The position numbers and the translations under genes are program-made. The notes under the pieces were generated by a model. That model made no database searches, was not told where the DNA came from, and was given only the letters and a program-made list of their open reading frames with translations. From Planobispora rosea (GTDB taxonomy: Bacteria > Actinomycetota > Actinomycetes > Streptosporangiales > Streptosporangiaceae): 64,000 nucleotides of DNA. Shown here one piece after another: positions 1 to 10,403 of this stretch (position 1 is the stretch's first letter; every line of letters starts with the position of its first letter). The stretch is from positions 186,001-250,000 of the forward strand of contig NZ_BMQP01000003.1 of the NCBI RefSeq assembly GCF_014648175.1, given 5' to 3'.

Positions 1-1
1 G

Positions 2-184
2 GCCGGTCTGCTGGAGATGGCCCGGGGGCGCGGCATGACCTGGCAGGAGATCGCCTTCGGTCTCGGCCTGGGCAGCCCGCAGGCCGCCCGCCAGCGTTAC
101 GAACGGCTCATCGGAAGGGGGGGCGGAACCGGTGGACACGGGCGAGGGAATCCGGTAGAGATACCGGGTCCTTGCGGATCTTGA
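2..184 (+). CDS. C-terminal end of a helix-turn-helix DNA-binding protein (partial)
   Basis: Only the last 60 codons are inside the window; the reading frame is already open at base 2 and ends with TGA at 182-184. The visible segment MTWQEIAFGLGLGSPQAARQ followed by RYERL is typical of the recognition helix of actinobacterial helix-turn-helix proteins that read a bulky alpha-helical surface (AfsR-like small regulators or HSP18-regulator-like proteins). The remaining tail is glycine-rich and unremarkable. The next gene begins 12 bases downstream in the same frame, so the two could be co-transcribed. The N-terminal part, which would identify the family, is missing, so target and function cannot be stated. 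Confidence 0.6.
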   Translation, partial: AGLLEMARGRGMTWQEIAFGLGLGSPQAARQRYERLIGRGGGTGGHGRGNPVEIPGPCGS

Positions 185-196
185 TGGGAATGGTCC

Positions 197-1232
197 TTGC
201 CCAACCGTTCTGCGCTTCTCTGGTGGATCGTCGCGATCCTGCTGGCCGCGCTGCCCCACGTGATGATCAACTCGGCCGTTCCCCATGTCGGGATCTGCGC
301 TTTCCCGGGAGGTGAGGCGTCGTTCACGGGCCCGGCCCCGGCGATCATGGGTCTGGTGTTCTTCGCGCTCGCCGCACTGCTCCCCCTGCTCCTGATCGGC
401 CTGGCGGCCGCCGCGCGGCGGCCGGGACCGCACCGGCACACGGTCCCGGCCGGAGTCGGAGCCGGTACGGCCTGCGCGACGGCGGTCGCCTACGGCTACT
501 CCTCGGCGCTGGTGATCGCCGACTGCCCGGCGGATTCGCTGAGCACGGGAGCCGTGATGCTCTTCTACGGGTGCGTCGGAGGGTGCGTGGCGCTCGCGGA
601 CCGGGCCGGGCGCCCGGACGCGCTCGGCGGTGCTTTGCAGGAGCCGCCTGCGGAGTGGTCGCGCAGGCGCGCGCTGCCGGCGGCGGCGGTGGTCGCGGCC
701 GCGCTGCCGTCCCTGGTCAACGTCGCGACGGGCGGGGTCGCCTGGATCGACGTCGGGGCGCTGCCCGCGCCGTACCGGGGGTTCCTCACCGGGACCGGTC
801 TGGAAGCCGCCGGCATCACCGCCGACCGGCTGATCGGCCTCGGTCTGATGGCCGTGGTGGTGGCCGCCGCCGTGGGCGGGGGCCGCCGGGCCCGGCGCGC
901 CGCCGTCTCCGTTCTGGTCACGGTCTCGGTGATCGGCGTCCTCTTCACGGAACCGCTCCTGGGAGCCATGGCCCCGGATGTCGAACAGCCCCCCGTGTCG
1001 GCGGACGCCCTGCGCCTCCAGGAGGAGTTCTCCATGGGATTCCTGGAGGGCAGCATCCGGCTGATGCCGTCCATGGGCGCGGCCGTCTCCCCGGCCTGGT
1101 TCAGCCTCGCGTACGGCATCGCCGCGGTCCTGGTGCTCCTGCACGCCCGCCGGGCCCCGGACCGGCCGCCGCGGTCCGGCACCCGTCCGGGACGGGGCGC
1201 CGGACGGTCGTGGAAGCCGGCGTGGAAGCCGG

Positions 1233-1249
<17 letters not shown>
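197..1249 (+). CDS. polytopic membrane protein of unknown function
   Basis: A 350-residue protein with about eight hydrophobic segments (roughly residues 8-26, 50-72, 86-108, 117-135, 160-180, 212-228, 236-254 and 298-316) separated by short Arg-rich loops. I do not recognise a family. The start is a TTG, 12 bases after the upstream stop codon; the nearby ATG at 184 is in another frame. The C-terminal tail is Arg/Pro/Gly-rich and contains a 12-base direct repeat (1210-1233) encoding two copies of W-K-P-A. The gene converges on the ABC-F gene and the two coding ends overlap by 17 bases (1233-1249). Function and start codon are uncertain; the existence of the protein is supported by frame length, codon bias and membrane-segment pattern. 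Confidence 0.6.
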
Positions 1250-2927
<1,678 letters not shown>

Positions 2928-3125
2928 GGAGGACTCCGGGGAAGTGGGTCTGTCCGGTGGAGACGGCCCGTCCGCGGGAAAGCCGGGAGAACACGGGGCG
3001 CGGGCGCGAGGGCGCGGCGAACCCGTGGGAACCGGAGCGGCGGAGGGCCGGGTGATGGATGACGCGACGGCGGCACGTGCCGGAACGGCGGTGCCCGCCG
3101 GGAAACGGGAGCTCAGCTCACCGTG

Positions 3126-3170
3126 TTACAGGGACCTCAGCCTGTTCGCGTATCCGTAGAAAGACCACAT
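3126..3170 (-). CDS. candidate leader peptide of the ABC-F gene (MWSFYGYANRLRSL)
   Basis: A 14-codon ORF reading MWSFYGYANRLRSL and ending in TAA. GGTGGG lies about seven bases upstream of its ATG and a TATGGT sequence (TANNNT) overlaps that region, so the transcript may begin very close to the start. The ORF lies about 200 bases before the ABC-F start on the same strand, with no other gene between. Leader ORFs that sense stalled ribosomes and relieve attenuation are established upstream of several ABC-F resistance genes. The intervening RNA is very GC-rich and can form competing hairpins, for example GGCGGGCAC pairing with GTGCCGCC around 3060-3095 with one bulge. Position, size and RBS are seen; the attenuation role is inferred. 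Confidence 0.55.
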   Translation of the reverse strand: MWSFYGYANRLRSL

Positions 3171-3232
3171 GCGTCCCACCATACCCAAGGGGTCCGGGCC
3201 GGGGCCAGCCGAATTACCCGGGGCCCCGGCGG

Positions 3233-4459
3233 TCAGATCTCGCCCTTGGTCTCCAGCCGGGTCAGGGCCTTGGCCACCGGGTGGGCGGTCAGCTTGATCT
3301 GCCAGTCGCGGGCGCCCAGCTCCCGCAGGCGGGCCGTGACGGTCTCGTCGTCGATGACCGGGGGCGGCTCCCACGTCAGGCGGCGTACGGCGTCCGGCTG
3401 CAGGAGGTTCTCGGTCGGCATGTGGTGCTCGTCGGCGAGCGCGGCCACCACGGCCCTGGCCGCGGCCAGCCGCCGGGCGGCCACCGGGTCGCGGTCCATC
3501 CAGCGGTTGGCCGGCGGCGGCCCGTCGCCCGGGGCGCTGGGCTGGGGCAGCTGGGTCTCCGGGAGCGTCCGGGCCCTGTTGATCGCGGCCAGCCACTCGC
3601 GCAGGTGGCGGCGGGCGCTGCGCCCGGTGAACGGGGTGATGTCGGTCAGGGCCTTGGTGGTGCGGGGCTGCTCCACGGCGGCGGCGACGATCGCCGCGTC
3701 GGGCAGCATCCGGCCCGGGGCCAGGTCGGCCTCGCGGGCGAGCGCGTCGCGGAGTGTCCACAGCTCGCGGACCACGGCCAGCCCGCGCGTCGAGCGGACC
3801 TTGTGGATGCCGGAGGTGCGCCGCCAGGGGTCGGAGCGGGGGACCGGCGACTTGGTGGCCAGCACCCAGGCGAACTCCTCCCTGGCCCACTGCAGCTTCC
3901 CGCTGTCCTCCAGCTCCTTGTACAGGGCGTTGCGGAGCTCGACCAGGACCTCGACGTCGAGCGCGGCGTAGCGCAGCCAGTCCTCCGGGAGCGGGCGGGT
4001 GGACCAGTCAGCGGCGGAGTGTCCCTTCTCCAGCCGGAACCCCAGGACGTTCTCCACCATCATGCCGAGTCCCACCCGTTCGTAGCCGAGCAGGCGCCCG
4101 GCGAGCTCGGTGTCGAACAGCTCACGGGGGCGGAAGCCCAGCTCCGCCAGGCACGGCAGATCCTGGGAGGCGGCGTGCAGCACCACCTCGGCCCCGGCCA
4201 GCGCCGCGTCCAGTTCCGACAGGTCCGGGCAGCGGATCGGGTCGATCAGCGCGCTGCCGGCGCCCTCACGGCGCAGCTGCACCAGGTAGGCCCGGCCGCT
4301 GTAGCGGTAGCCGGAGGCCCGCTCGGCGTCCACCGCGACCGGGCCGACGCCCTCGGCGAAGGCGCGTACGACGCGGGCCAGCCCCGCGGCGTCGTCGATG
4401 ACGGGCGGTATCCCCTCCCGGGGTTCGAGCAGTGGAACGATGGTCGTCTCGTCGGTCAC
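3233..4459 (-). CDS. rnd: ribonuclease D (DEDDy 3'-5' exoribonuclease with HRDC domain)
   Basis: Predicted cytoplasmic 3'-5' exoribonuclease acting on tRNA precursors and structured RNA. With the GTG start chosen here it has 408 residues. The DEDDy exonuclease motifs are visible: VDAERAS (D44, E46), HAASQDL (D100) and YAALDVE (Y164, D168). An HRDC domain follows at about 215-290 (RSTRGLAVVRELWTLRDALA). The GTG overlaps the stop of the upstream DUF3000 gene in a GTGA arrangement (4456-4459), indicating translational coupling, and the product then starts MTDETT as in relatives; a longer in-frame start would run into the upstream gene. The rnd - DUF3000 - hemE neighbourhood is conserved in actinomycetes. 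Confidence 0.92.
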   Translation of the reverse strand: MTDETTIVPLLEPREGIPPVIDDAAGLARVVRAFAEGVGPVAVDAERASGYRYSGRAYLVQLRREGAGSALIDPIRCPDLSELDAALAGAEVVLHAASQDLPCLAELGFRPRELFDTELAGRLLGYERVGLGMMVENVLGFRLEKGHSAADWSTRPLPEDWLRYAALDVEVLVELRNALYKELEDSGKLQWAREEFAWVLATKSPVPRSDPWRRTSGIHKVRSTRGLAVVRELWTLRDALAREADLAPGRMLPDAAIVAAAVEQPRTTKALTDITPFTGRSARRHLREWLAAINRARTLPETQLPQPSAPGDGPPPANRWMDRDPVAARRLAAARAVVAALADEHHMPTENLLQPDAVRRLTWEPPPVIDDETVTARLRELGARDWQIKLTAHPVAKALTRLETKGEI

Positions 4460-5052
4460 GTTCTGAAGGGCTCCGGATCGTCGCGGCGGCGCGGCGACAG
4501 TGTCGCCACACCGGGTGGCAGAGGTGGGATGCCCGCCGCGAGGCACATCAGATCACACCATGCCGAGACATGTCCGGACAGGTCCTCTTCCAGAGGCGAC
4601 CAGGAGGCACGCAGCTCCAGCTCCGTGGAGACCGGATCGTCGGCCTTGTTGCCGAAGCCCTCGGAGACCGCCCTGGTGACGGTGCCTCCCGCGGCGGCGT
4701 AGCCGGCGCCGTGCGTCTCGAGCGACTCGGTGAGCCAGCTCCACGCCACGGGGCCGAGCAGCGGATCCTCGGTGATCTCCGGCTCCATGTCCGCCCGGAC
4801 GTAGGCGACCAGACGGAACTGGCCGTCCCAGCCGCGCTGGCCGTCCGGGTCGAAGAGCACGATGAGGCGGCCCACCGCGAGCTCGTCGTCGTCGCGGTAG
4901 ACCGACGCGCCGATGGCGGCGGAGTAGGGGGCCAGGCGCTGCGGCGCCGGGATGTCCTCCAGCTCGATCTCGGGTCTGACCTCCGCCGGGCGCAGGCTGG
5001 CCACCGCGCGCCGGAAGGCGGCGGGAGCGGGCGGTGCATCACCGAGGGTCAT
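4456..5052 (-). CDS. DUF3000 family protein
   Basis: A 198-residue actinobacterial protein of unknown function, recognisable by the conserved segment RPEIELEDIPAPQRLAPYSA near the N-terminus and SELDLSGHVSAW-type motifs near the end (here EDLSGHVSAWCDLMCLAAG). No membrane segments or catalytic motif are apparent. I chose the ATG at 5052 because a TACCCT box (TANNNT) lies six bases upstream, exactly where a leaderless transcript would begin, and because the family starts near this point; in-frame ATG codons at 5082 and 5112 lack a Shine-Dalgarno sequence. Its stop codon overlaps the rnd start, so the two are a coupled pair, which suggests but does not prove a link with RNA metabolism. Confidence 0.85.
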   Translation of the reverse strand: MTLGDAPPAPAAFRRAVASLRPAEVRPEIELEDIPAPQRLAPYSAAIGASVYRDDDELAVGRLIVLFDPDGQRGWDGQFRLVAYVRADMEPEITEDPLLGPVAWSWLTESLETHGAGYAAAGGTVTRAVSEGFGNKADDPVSTELELRASWSPLEEDLSGHVSAWCDLMCLAAGIPPLPPGVATLSPRRRDDPEPFRT

Positions 5053-5121
5053 ATCGGAAGGGTAGGCCGGAATGGAGCGCATGGGGACCACTGGGGTGTG
5101 TGGAGAAGCCATAGGGGCCGA

Positions 5122-5322
5122 TCAAACCGACACCGTCGGCCGGACGGCCGGGACGCCCGGGAGATCGAAGATCAACGCGTGCCCGCACTCGGCGCAGGCC
5201 CACTCGGGGCACTCGCCCGGCTCGTGGCCGTCGGGGCAGGGGGGCTGCTCGAAAACCCGCTCCCCGGCGCAGGAAGCGCAGTGCTCACCGCGGTGTTCGA
5301 GCGAACTCCACATCGTGGTCAT
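5122..5322 (-). CDS. small zinc-ribbon-like hypothetical protein
   Basis: A 66-residue protein with five cysteines arranged as CASC near residue 15 and CPDGHEPGEC...CAEC in the second half, a pattern typical of small metal-binding ribbons. No function is known to me. The ATG at 5322 is preceded by AAAGG at a spacing of about eight bases; the frame stays open 41 codons further upstream but without ribosome-binding signals. It lies immediately upstream of, and on the same strand as, the DUF3000-rnd pair, with about 70 bases between, so it may be co-transcribed. Confidence 0.65.
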   Translation of the reverse strand: MTTMWSSLEHRGEHCASCAGERVFEQPPCPDGHEPGECPEWACAECGHALIFDLPGVPAVRPTVSV

Positions 5323-5581
5323 CGCCAGCCTTTCGTCGGGTCGTGGTCCGACGGTGGCACGTCGCGCCGACAATTCCGCGCATCGTGCTCGGCGTGTCCC
5401 GAAAGTGGTGCCGGAATCGATGCCGCGCGGTGATTTGGCGAACATTTGGACCAGCGGAGGACCGACCCTGGTTCATCGATGGGGAAAACTGTACCCGGAA
5501 TCATGATCGCTCCGCGCCTTCCCGGCCACTCGGATCGGTCGTGAGGGGTAGATCTTCGCCGGGGGAGCCTGAGGTCTGCCG

Positions 5582-5618
5582 GATGAAGCCCGCAAACCTC
5601 TATGACAGGGGCTTCATC
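5582..5618. promoter_or_regulatory. 10-bp inverted repeat upstream of hemE
   Basis: GATGAAGCCC (5582-5591) and GGGCTTCATC (5609-5618) are perfect inverted arms separated by 17 bases. The element ends 19 bases before the proposed hemE -35 box and there is no T-run after it, so an operator is more likely than a terminator. The rest of the 420-base interval between the small zinc-ribbon gene and hemE (5323-5743) holds no convincing gene. Confidence 0.4.
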
Positions 5619-5636
5619 ATGCTTTGAAGGTATCTG

Positions 5637-5666
5637 TTGCTTCTCAAGTGTCTTGTTGTCTAATGT
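5637..5666 (+). promoter_or_regulatory. candidate sigma-A promoter of hemE
   Basis: TTGCTT (5637-5642) and TAATGT (5661-5666) are separated by 18 bases, a good match to a housekeeping actinobacterial promoter. Transcription would begin near 5673. This makes the in-frame ATG at 5663 untranslatable and supports the GTG at 5744 as the hemE start. Confidence 0.5.
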
Positions 5667-5743
5667 CCGATGATTTCGTGCAGGGCACGCCGTCCGAGGG
5701 GCGTGCGGTACGGACCGGCACCCCGGCATGGCACCCTGGGAGA

Positions 5744-6781
5744 GTGAATCCCGAGCTTGCCGACTCCCCGTTCCTGCGCGCCTGCCGCCGCCAGCCCGTC
5801 CCCCGCACACCGGTGTGGTTCATGCGCCAGGCAGGCCGCTCGCTGCCCGAGTACCGGGCCGTGCGCGGCGGGGTGCCGATGCTCACCGCCTGCGCCACCC
5901 CCGACCTGATCGTGGAGATCACGATGCAGCCGGTCCGCCGCTACGGCGTGGACGCGGCCATCTTCTTCAGCGACATCGTGGTACCGCTCAAGGCGATCGG
6001 GATCGACCTCGACATCAAGCCCGGCGTCGGCCCGGTGGTGGCCGCCCCGATCAGGGACGCCGCCGCGCTCCGGGCGCTGCGCCCGCTCGAACCCGGCGAC
6101 GTCGCCTACGTCACCGAGGCCGTCCGCACCCTGACCGGGGAGCTCGGCGCCACCCCGCTCATCGGGTTCGCGGGCGCGCCGTTCACCCTCGCCTCCTACC
6201 TCATCGAGGGCGGGCCCTCCAAGAACCACGATCACACCAAGGCCATGATGTACGGCGAGCCGGACCTGTGGCACGCGCTGATGGACCGGCTGACCGAGAT
6301 CACCCTGGGCTTCCTCCGGGTCCAGATCGACGCCGGAGCCTCCGCCGTCCAGCTCTTCGACTCGTGGGTCGGGGCCGTCGCGCCCGAGGACTACCGCGAG
6401 TTCGTCCTGCCCTACACCCGCCGCATCTTCACGGGACTGGCGGGCCTGGACGTCCCGCGCATCCACTTCGGCGTCGGCACCGGCGAGCTGCTCGGCCTGC
6501 TCGGCGAGGCCGGCGCCGACGTGGTCGGCGTCGACTGGCGGGTCCCGCTCGACGAGGCCGCCCGCCGCGTCGGCCCCGGCAAGGCGCTCCAAGGCAACCT
6601 GGACCCGGCGATCCTGCTGGCCCCCTGGGAGGCCGTCGAGCGCCGCGCGGCCGACATCCTGGAACGGGGCGGGAAGGCGGAGGGCCACGTCTTCAACCTC
6701 GGCCACGGCGTGCTGCCCGCGACCGACCCCGACCAGCTGGCCCGCCTGACCGACTTCGTGCACGAGACGTCCGCCCGCTGA
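5744..6781 (+). CDS. hemE: uroporphyrinogen decarboxylase
   Basis: Catalyses the four decarboxylations of uroporphyrinogen III to coproporphyrinogen III in the cytoplasm, the branch point for the coproporphyrin-dependent heme route. The 345-residue product carries the family signature [10 protein letters not shown] (23-32), whose arginines bind substrate carboxylates, the FFSDIVVPL segment with the substrate-coordinating Asp, and [17 protein letters not shown]. The GTG start gives [10 protein letters not shown], matching where the family begins; the upstream in-frame ATG falls before the predicted transcription start. hemG/cgoX and hemQ/chdC follow within 3 kb on the same strand, with a DUF4349 gene between them on the opposite strand, so hemE is likely transcribed separately. 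Confidence 0.95.
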   Translation: MNPELADSPFLRACRRQPVPRTPVWFMRQAGRSLPEYRAVRGGVPMLTACATPDLIVEITMQPVRRYGVDAAIFFSDIVVPLKAIGIDLDIKPGVGPVVAAPIRDAAALRALRPLEPGDVAYVTEAVRTLTGELGATPLIGFAGAPFTLASYLIEGGPSKNHDHTKAMMYGEPDLWHALMDRLTEITLGFLRVQIDAGASAVQLFDSWVGAVAPEDYREFVLPYTRRIFTGLAGLDVPRIHFGVGTGELLGLLGEAGADVVGVDWRVPLDEAARRVGPGKALQGNLDPAILLAPWEAVERRAADILERGGKAEGHVFNLGHGVLPATDPDQLARLTDFVHETSAR

Positions 6782-6905
6782 CGCCCCCGGGCGCCCCCGC
6801 TGCCCGACGGCGTCGGCTGCGCCCGCCGGTGATCCCCGTCGCCTCCCGGCGTTCCGGCGCTGAGGCTCCCGGACGCCCCGTGCCCCTGCGGGAGTCCCGC
6901 CGGAT

Positions 6906-7955
6906 CTACGGCGCGGTGCGCGGACCCACCGGTTCCGGTTCCTCCCCGGGCTCCCCGGCCGCGGCGGTGCCCCCGCCGCCCGGCGGCACCGCGCCGGGAC
7001 GCGGCGTCCCGTCCGGCGGGAGGCCGGGCGCGGGCCGGCTCCTCCGGCGGCGGAGCAGGAAGGCCACCGCCAGTCCGACCGGCACGATCACCAGCAGCCA
7101 CGGGAGCAGCACGCCGAGGACCGTCAGGCCGATCCTGACGGCCGAGACGAAGGACTCCCAGCCGGTCTCCAGGCCGCCGAGGAAGCCGCGCGGCTCCTCC
7201 GCCGGCTCGGGAACCTCGGCCGCCGGGCCGATCAGGTTCAGCGTCAGCGTCGCCATGCCGGTCAGCGCCGCCAGTTTCTTCTGCCGGGCCTGGAGCGACT
7301 CCAGCTCGGCCTGGCGGCCGGCGATCTCCCGCTCGACGTCGAGTACCTGGCCGATCGTGTCCGCCCGCTTCAGCAGCGCGCGCAGCGACTCCAGCGCGGA
7401 CTTCGCCGACGTCACGCGGCTCTCGACGTCGGCGACCTCCTCGGTCACGTCCTCGGTGCTCTGCTGGATCGACTCCCGCTCACCCAGTTCCTCGCCGAGC
7501 CTGCCGAGGGCGCCGGAGTAGCCCGCGGGCGGGATCTTGAAGACCAGGGTGGAGGACGCCTCGCTGCCGTAGGAGTCCGACTTCTCCTGGGCGAGGTAGC
7601 CGCCGGCCGCGGTGACGATCTGCTTGGCCTTCTCGGCTGCGGCGCCGACGTCCTTCGCCCGGACGGTCATCTGCGCGGTGTAGACGATGGCGCGGTCGGT
7701 CGGGACCACCTCCACCGTCTTGTCCTGCCCGCCGGGCCCGCTCTGCCCGGCGGTGCGCCGCCCGCTGCTCTCCGCGGTGTCGGCGGCGCTGTCCTCGGCG
7801 TCCCGGGCGCTCTCGGGGGCCGCGACGGAGGGCGCGGCCCCGGCCGCCGGAGCGGAGTCGCTCATGGAGTCCCCGCCGCTCCCGCACGCGGAGGCGAGCA
7901 CCACCGCGGTCGCGAGGGCGATCGCCAGGCGCGGGCCGTACCGGAATCTGTTCAT
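6906..7955 (-). CDS. DUF4349 domain lipoprotein
   Basis: A 349-residue membrane-anchored lipoprotein. The N-terminal signal peptide ends in the lipobox LASAC (Cys24). A low-complexity Ser/Ala/Gly linker precedes the DUF4349 core (about 80-250, beginning RAIVYTAQMTVRAKDV), which includes a long coiled-coil segment (VADVESRVTSAKSALESLRA). One transmembrane helix (about 275-300, VLGVLLPWLLVIVPVGLAVA) and a Pro/Gly-rich cytosolic tail follow. DUF4349 proteins are widespread and of unknown function. A TTG three codons upstream (7964) with GGAGGG at good spacing is an alternative start; the ATG at 7955 gives a conventional signal peptide. In actinomycetes this gene often sits next to hemG, as here. 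Confidence 0.85.
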   Translation of the reverse strand: MNRFRYGPRLAIALATAVVLASACGSGGDSMSDSAPAAGAAPSVAAPESARDAEDSAADTAESSGRRTAGQSGPGGQDKTVEVVPTDRAIVYTAQMTVRAKDVGAAAEKAKQIVTAAGGYLAQEKSDSYGSEASSTLVFKIPPAGYSGALGRLGEELGERESIQQSTEDVTEEVADVESRVTSAKSALESLRALLKRADTIGQVLDVEREIAGRQAELESLQARQKKLAALTGMATLTLNLIGPAAEVPEPAEEPRGFLGGLETGWESFVSAVRIGLTVLGVLLPWLLVIVPVGLAVAFLLRRRRSRPAPGLPPDGTPRPGAVPPGGGGTAAAGEPGEEPEPVGPRTAP

Positions 7956-8088
7956 GTCCTTCAAGACGGACCCTCCGCAGGTCCGGTTTGGCGCGGGCAG
8001 TCACGATGCCGTCACGGTCTGCCTGCCACGAGGTCACGGCGGAGGCCAGGAACGCGGGGGGACACCGGTGACGGTACGGTCAGGAGTC

Positions 8089-9540
8089 ATGGAAGGGAAC
8101 CGGAGCCATGTGGTGGTGATCGGTGCTGGGATCGCGGGACTGGCCGCCGCGTGGCACCTGCGGCAGGGCGGTGCGGACATCCGGGTGACCGTCCTCGACG
8201 GCGCCGCGCGCATCGGCGGCAAACTCCACGCGAGCGAGGTCGCGGGCATCCCGGTCGACGCCGGGGCCGAGGCGATGCTCGTGCGGCGGCCCGAGGGCAA
8301 GGACCTGGCCAAGATGGTCGGCCTCGGCGACGAGCTGCGGCACCCCGGAGACGCCCAGGCCGCCATCCTGACCCGCGGCGCGCTCCGGCCCCTGCCGAAG
8401 GGGCAGGTGATGGGGGTCCCGTCCGACCTGGCCGCGCTGGCCTCCTCGGGTGTGCTCACCCCCGGCGGTCTCGCCCGCGTGCCGATGGACCAGATCCTCC
8501 CCGCCACGCTCATCACCACGGACGTCTCGGTGGCCGCCTACGTCCGCGCCCGCATGGGCGGCGAGGTGGTCGACCGGCTGATCGAGCCGATCCTCGGCGG
8601 CGTCTACGCGGGCCGGGCGGAGGCGCTCTCCCTCGACGCCACGATGCCGAGGGTCGCCGCCGCGGCCCGCACCGAGCGTTCCCTGCTCACCGCGGCCAGG
8701 AAGATCGCCGGGGAGACGCCCAAGGACGCCGGGCCCGTCTTCGCGACCCTCCGCACCGGCATGGGAAGCCTGCCCGAGGCCGTCGCCGCCGCCTCCGGCG
8801 CGGAGATCAGGACCGGCGTGACGGTGCGGGAGATACGCCGTACCGCGGACGGTTGGCGTCTGATCGCCGGGCCCGTGCCCGATCCGGAGGTCATCGAGGC
8901 CGACGCGGTGATCCTCGCCACGCCCGGCCCCGCGACCGGCCGCCTGCTCGCCGACGAGGTTCCCAAGGCGGCCGCCGAACTGGCCCGGATCGAGTACGCC
9001 AGCATGGCCGTCGTCACCCTCGCCTACCCGCGCGCGGCCTTCCCGGCCCCGCCGCCGGGCAGCGGCTACCTGGTCCCGCCCGTCGAGGGGCGCCCGGTCA
9101 AGGCCGCCACGTTCAGCTCGATCAAGTGGCCGCACCTGGCCGAGGCGGACCCCGGCGTGATCGTGCTGCGCTGCTCGATCGGGCGGCTGGGGGAGGAGGC
9201 GCTGCTCCAGCGTGACGACGCCGAGCTGGTCGCCCTCGCCATGGCCGAGACGGCCGAGGTCGTCGGGGTGCGCGGGCTGCCCAGGGACTCGCGGGTGACC
9301 CGCTGGGGCGGAGCCCTCCCGCAGTACAACGTGGGTCACCTGGACCGGGTCGCCCGCATCCGGGCCGCCGTCGCCGCCCAGCCCGGTCTGGCCCTGTGCG
9401 GCGCGGCCTACGACGGCGTCGGCATCCCCGCCTGCGTCGCCACCGCCCGTACGGCGGCGGCCCGGATCCTGGACTACCTGGACCTCGCGGGGAGACGGGG
9501 CGATTCCCCTGCCGGGAGGACCGGGCACTCTCCCGGATAG
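8089..9540 (+). CDS. hemG: coproporphyrinogen III / protoporphyrinogen IX oxidase (FAD)
   Basis: FAD-dependent oxidase of the HemY/CgoX family, 483 residues. In actinobacteria this enzyme oxidises coproporphyrinogen III to coproporphyrin III; its neighbour hemQ/chdC supports that assignment over protoporphyrinogen oxidation. The dinucleotide-binding motif VVVIGAGIAGLAAAWHL is at residues 8-24, followed by the FAD-ribose motif (LDGAARIGGKLHASEV), and the C-terminal GAAYDGVGIPACVATAR completes the FAD site. I chose the ATG at 8089 because TACGGT (TANNNT, 8075-8080) lies eight bases upstream, consistent with a leaderless message; the frame is open further upstream but that sequence is not conserved-looking and overlaps the divergent DUF4349 gene. 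Confidence 0.92.
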   Translation: MEGNRSHVVVIGAGIAGLAAAWHLRQGGADIRVTVLDGAARIGGKLHASEVAGIPVDAGAEAMLVRRPEGKDLAKMVGLGDELRHPGDAQAAILTRGALRPLPKGQVMGVPSDLAALASSGVLTPGGLARVPMDQILPATLITTDVSVAAYVRARMGGEVVDRLIEPILGGVYAGRAEALSLDATMPRVAAAARTERSLLTAARKIAGETPKDAGPVFATLRTGMGSLPEAVAAASGAEIRTGVTVREIRRTADGWRLIAGPVPDPEVIEADAVILATPGPATGRLLADEVPKAAAELARIEYASMAVVTLAYPRAAFPAPPPGSGYLVPPVEGRPVKAATFSSIKWPHLAEADPGVIVLRCSIGRLGEEALLQRDDAELVALAMAETAEVVGVRGLPRDSRVTRWGGALPQYNVGHLDRVARIRAAVAAQPGLALCGAAYDGVGIPACVATARTAAARILDYLDLAGRRGDSPAGRTGHSPG

Positions 9541-9604
9541 GTTTGACTGGCAGAGAACCTGACCGGATCCGGATCCCGGACGGGACCGGACTTCTGACGA
9601 GAGG

Positions 9605-10312
9605 GTGAGGACGACGGACGCGAACCCGCGGCCCAAGGCGCGTGACCTGAACCAGGTGATCCGCTACACGATGTGGTCGGTCTTCAAGCTGCGCGACAAC
9701 TGCCCGGGGAACCGGGAGGGCCTGGCCGACGAGGTCGAGGACCTGCTGGCGCAGCTGGCCCGCAAGGACGTCGTCACCCGCGGTGTCTACGACGTCGCGG
9801 GGTTCCGCGCCGACGCCGACTTCATGTTCTGGTGGCACGCCCCCACGGCCGAGGACCTGCAGGAGGCCTACTCCCGCTTCCGCCGCACCGACCTGGGACG
9901 GCTGACCGAGCCGGTCTGGTCGGCCATGGCGCTGCACCGCCCGGCGGAGTTCAACAAGTCGCACATCCCGGCCTTCCTGGCGGAGGAGGAGCCCCGCGGC
10001 TACGTGAGCGTCTACCCGTTCGTGCGATCCCTGGAGTGGTACCTCCTGGACGACGCCGACCGCCGCCGGATGCTCGCCGAGCACGGCATGATGGCCCGCG
10101 ACTACCCCGACGTGCGGGCCAACACCGTCGCCTGCTTCGCCCTGAACGACTACGAGTGGATGCTGGCCTTCGAGGCCGACGAACTGCACCGGATCGTCGA
10201 CCTCATGCGCACCCTGCGCGGGGCCGAGGCGCGGCGGCACACCCGCGAGGAGATCCCCTTCTACACCGGCATCCGCAAGCCCGTCAGGGAGCTGATCACG
10301 GCCCTGCCGTAA
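9605..10312 (+). CDS. hemQ: coproheme decarboxylase (ChdC/HemQ)
   Basis: Chlorite-dismutase-fold enzyme of 235 residues that decarboxylates iron-coproporphyrin III (coproheme) to heme b with peroxide, the last step of the coproporphyrin-dependent pathway. [10 protein letters not shown] contains the catalytic tyrosine position of the family, EHGMMARDY the proximal heme histidine, and [11 protein letters not shown] an upstream histidine that actinobacterial members use on the distal side; these residue roles are from family knowledge. The GTG start follows GAGAGG closely. It lies 64 bases after hemG on the same strand and is probably co-transcribed with it. The ferrochelatase (cpfC/hemH) needed between the two steps is not in the window. 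Confidence 0.95.
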   Translation: MRTTDANPRPKARDLNQVIRYTMWSVFKLRDNCPGNREGLADEVEDLLAQLARKDVVTRGVYDVAGFRADADFMFWWHAPTAEDLQEAYSRFRRTDLGRLTEPVWSAMALHRPAEFNKSHIPAFLAEEEPRGYVSVYPFVRSLEWYLLDDADRRRMLAEHGMMARDYPDVRANTVACFALNDYEWMLAFEADELHRIVDLMRTLRGAEARRHTREEIPFYTGIRKPVRELITALP

Positions 10313-10403
10313 GCCGGAAGCGGACGTCCTGCCCGAAACGCCCGGCATCGTGCCGGATCTTTGTCATACTCGGGGGAAATCTCCTGTCTGTGTGAGGACG
10401 ACG

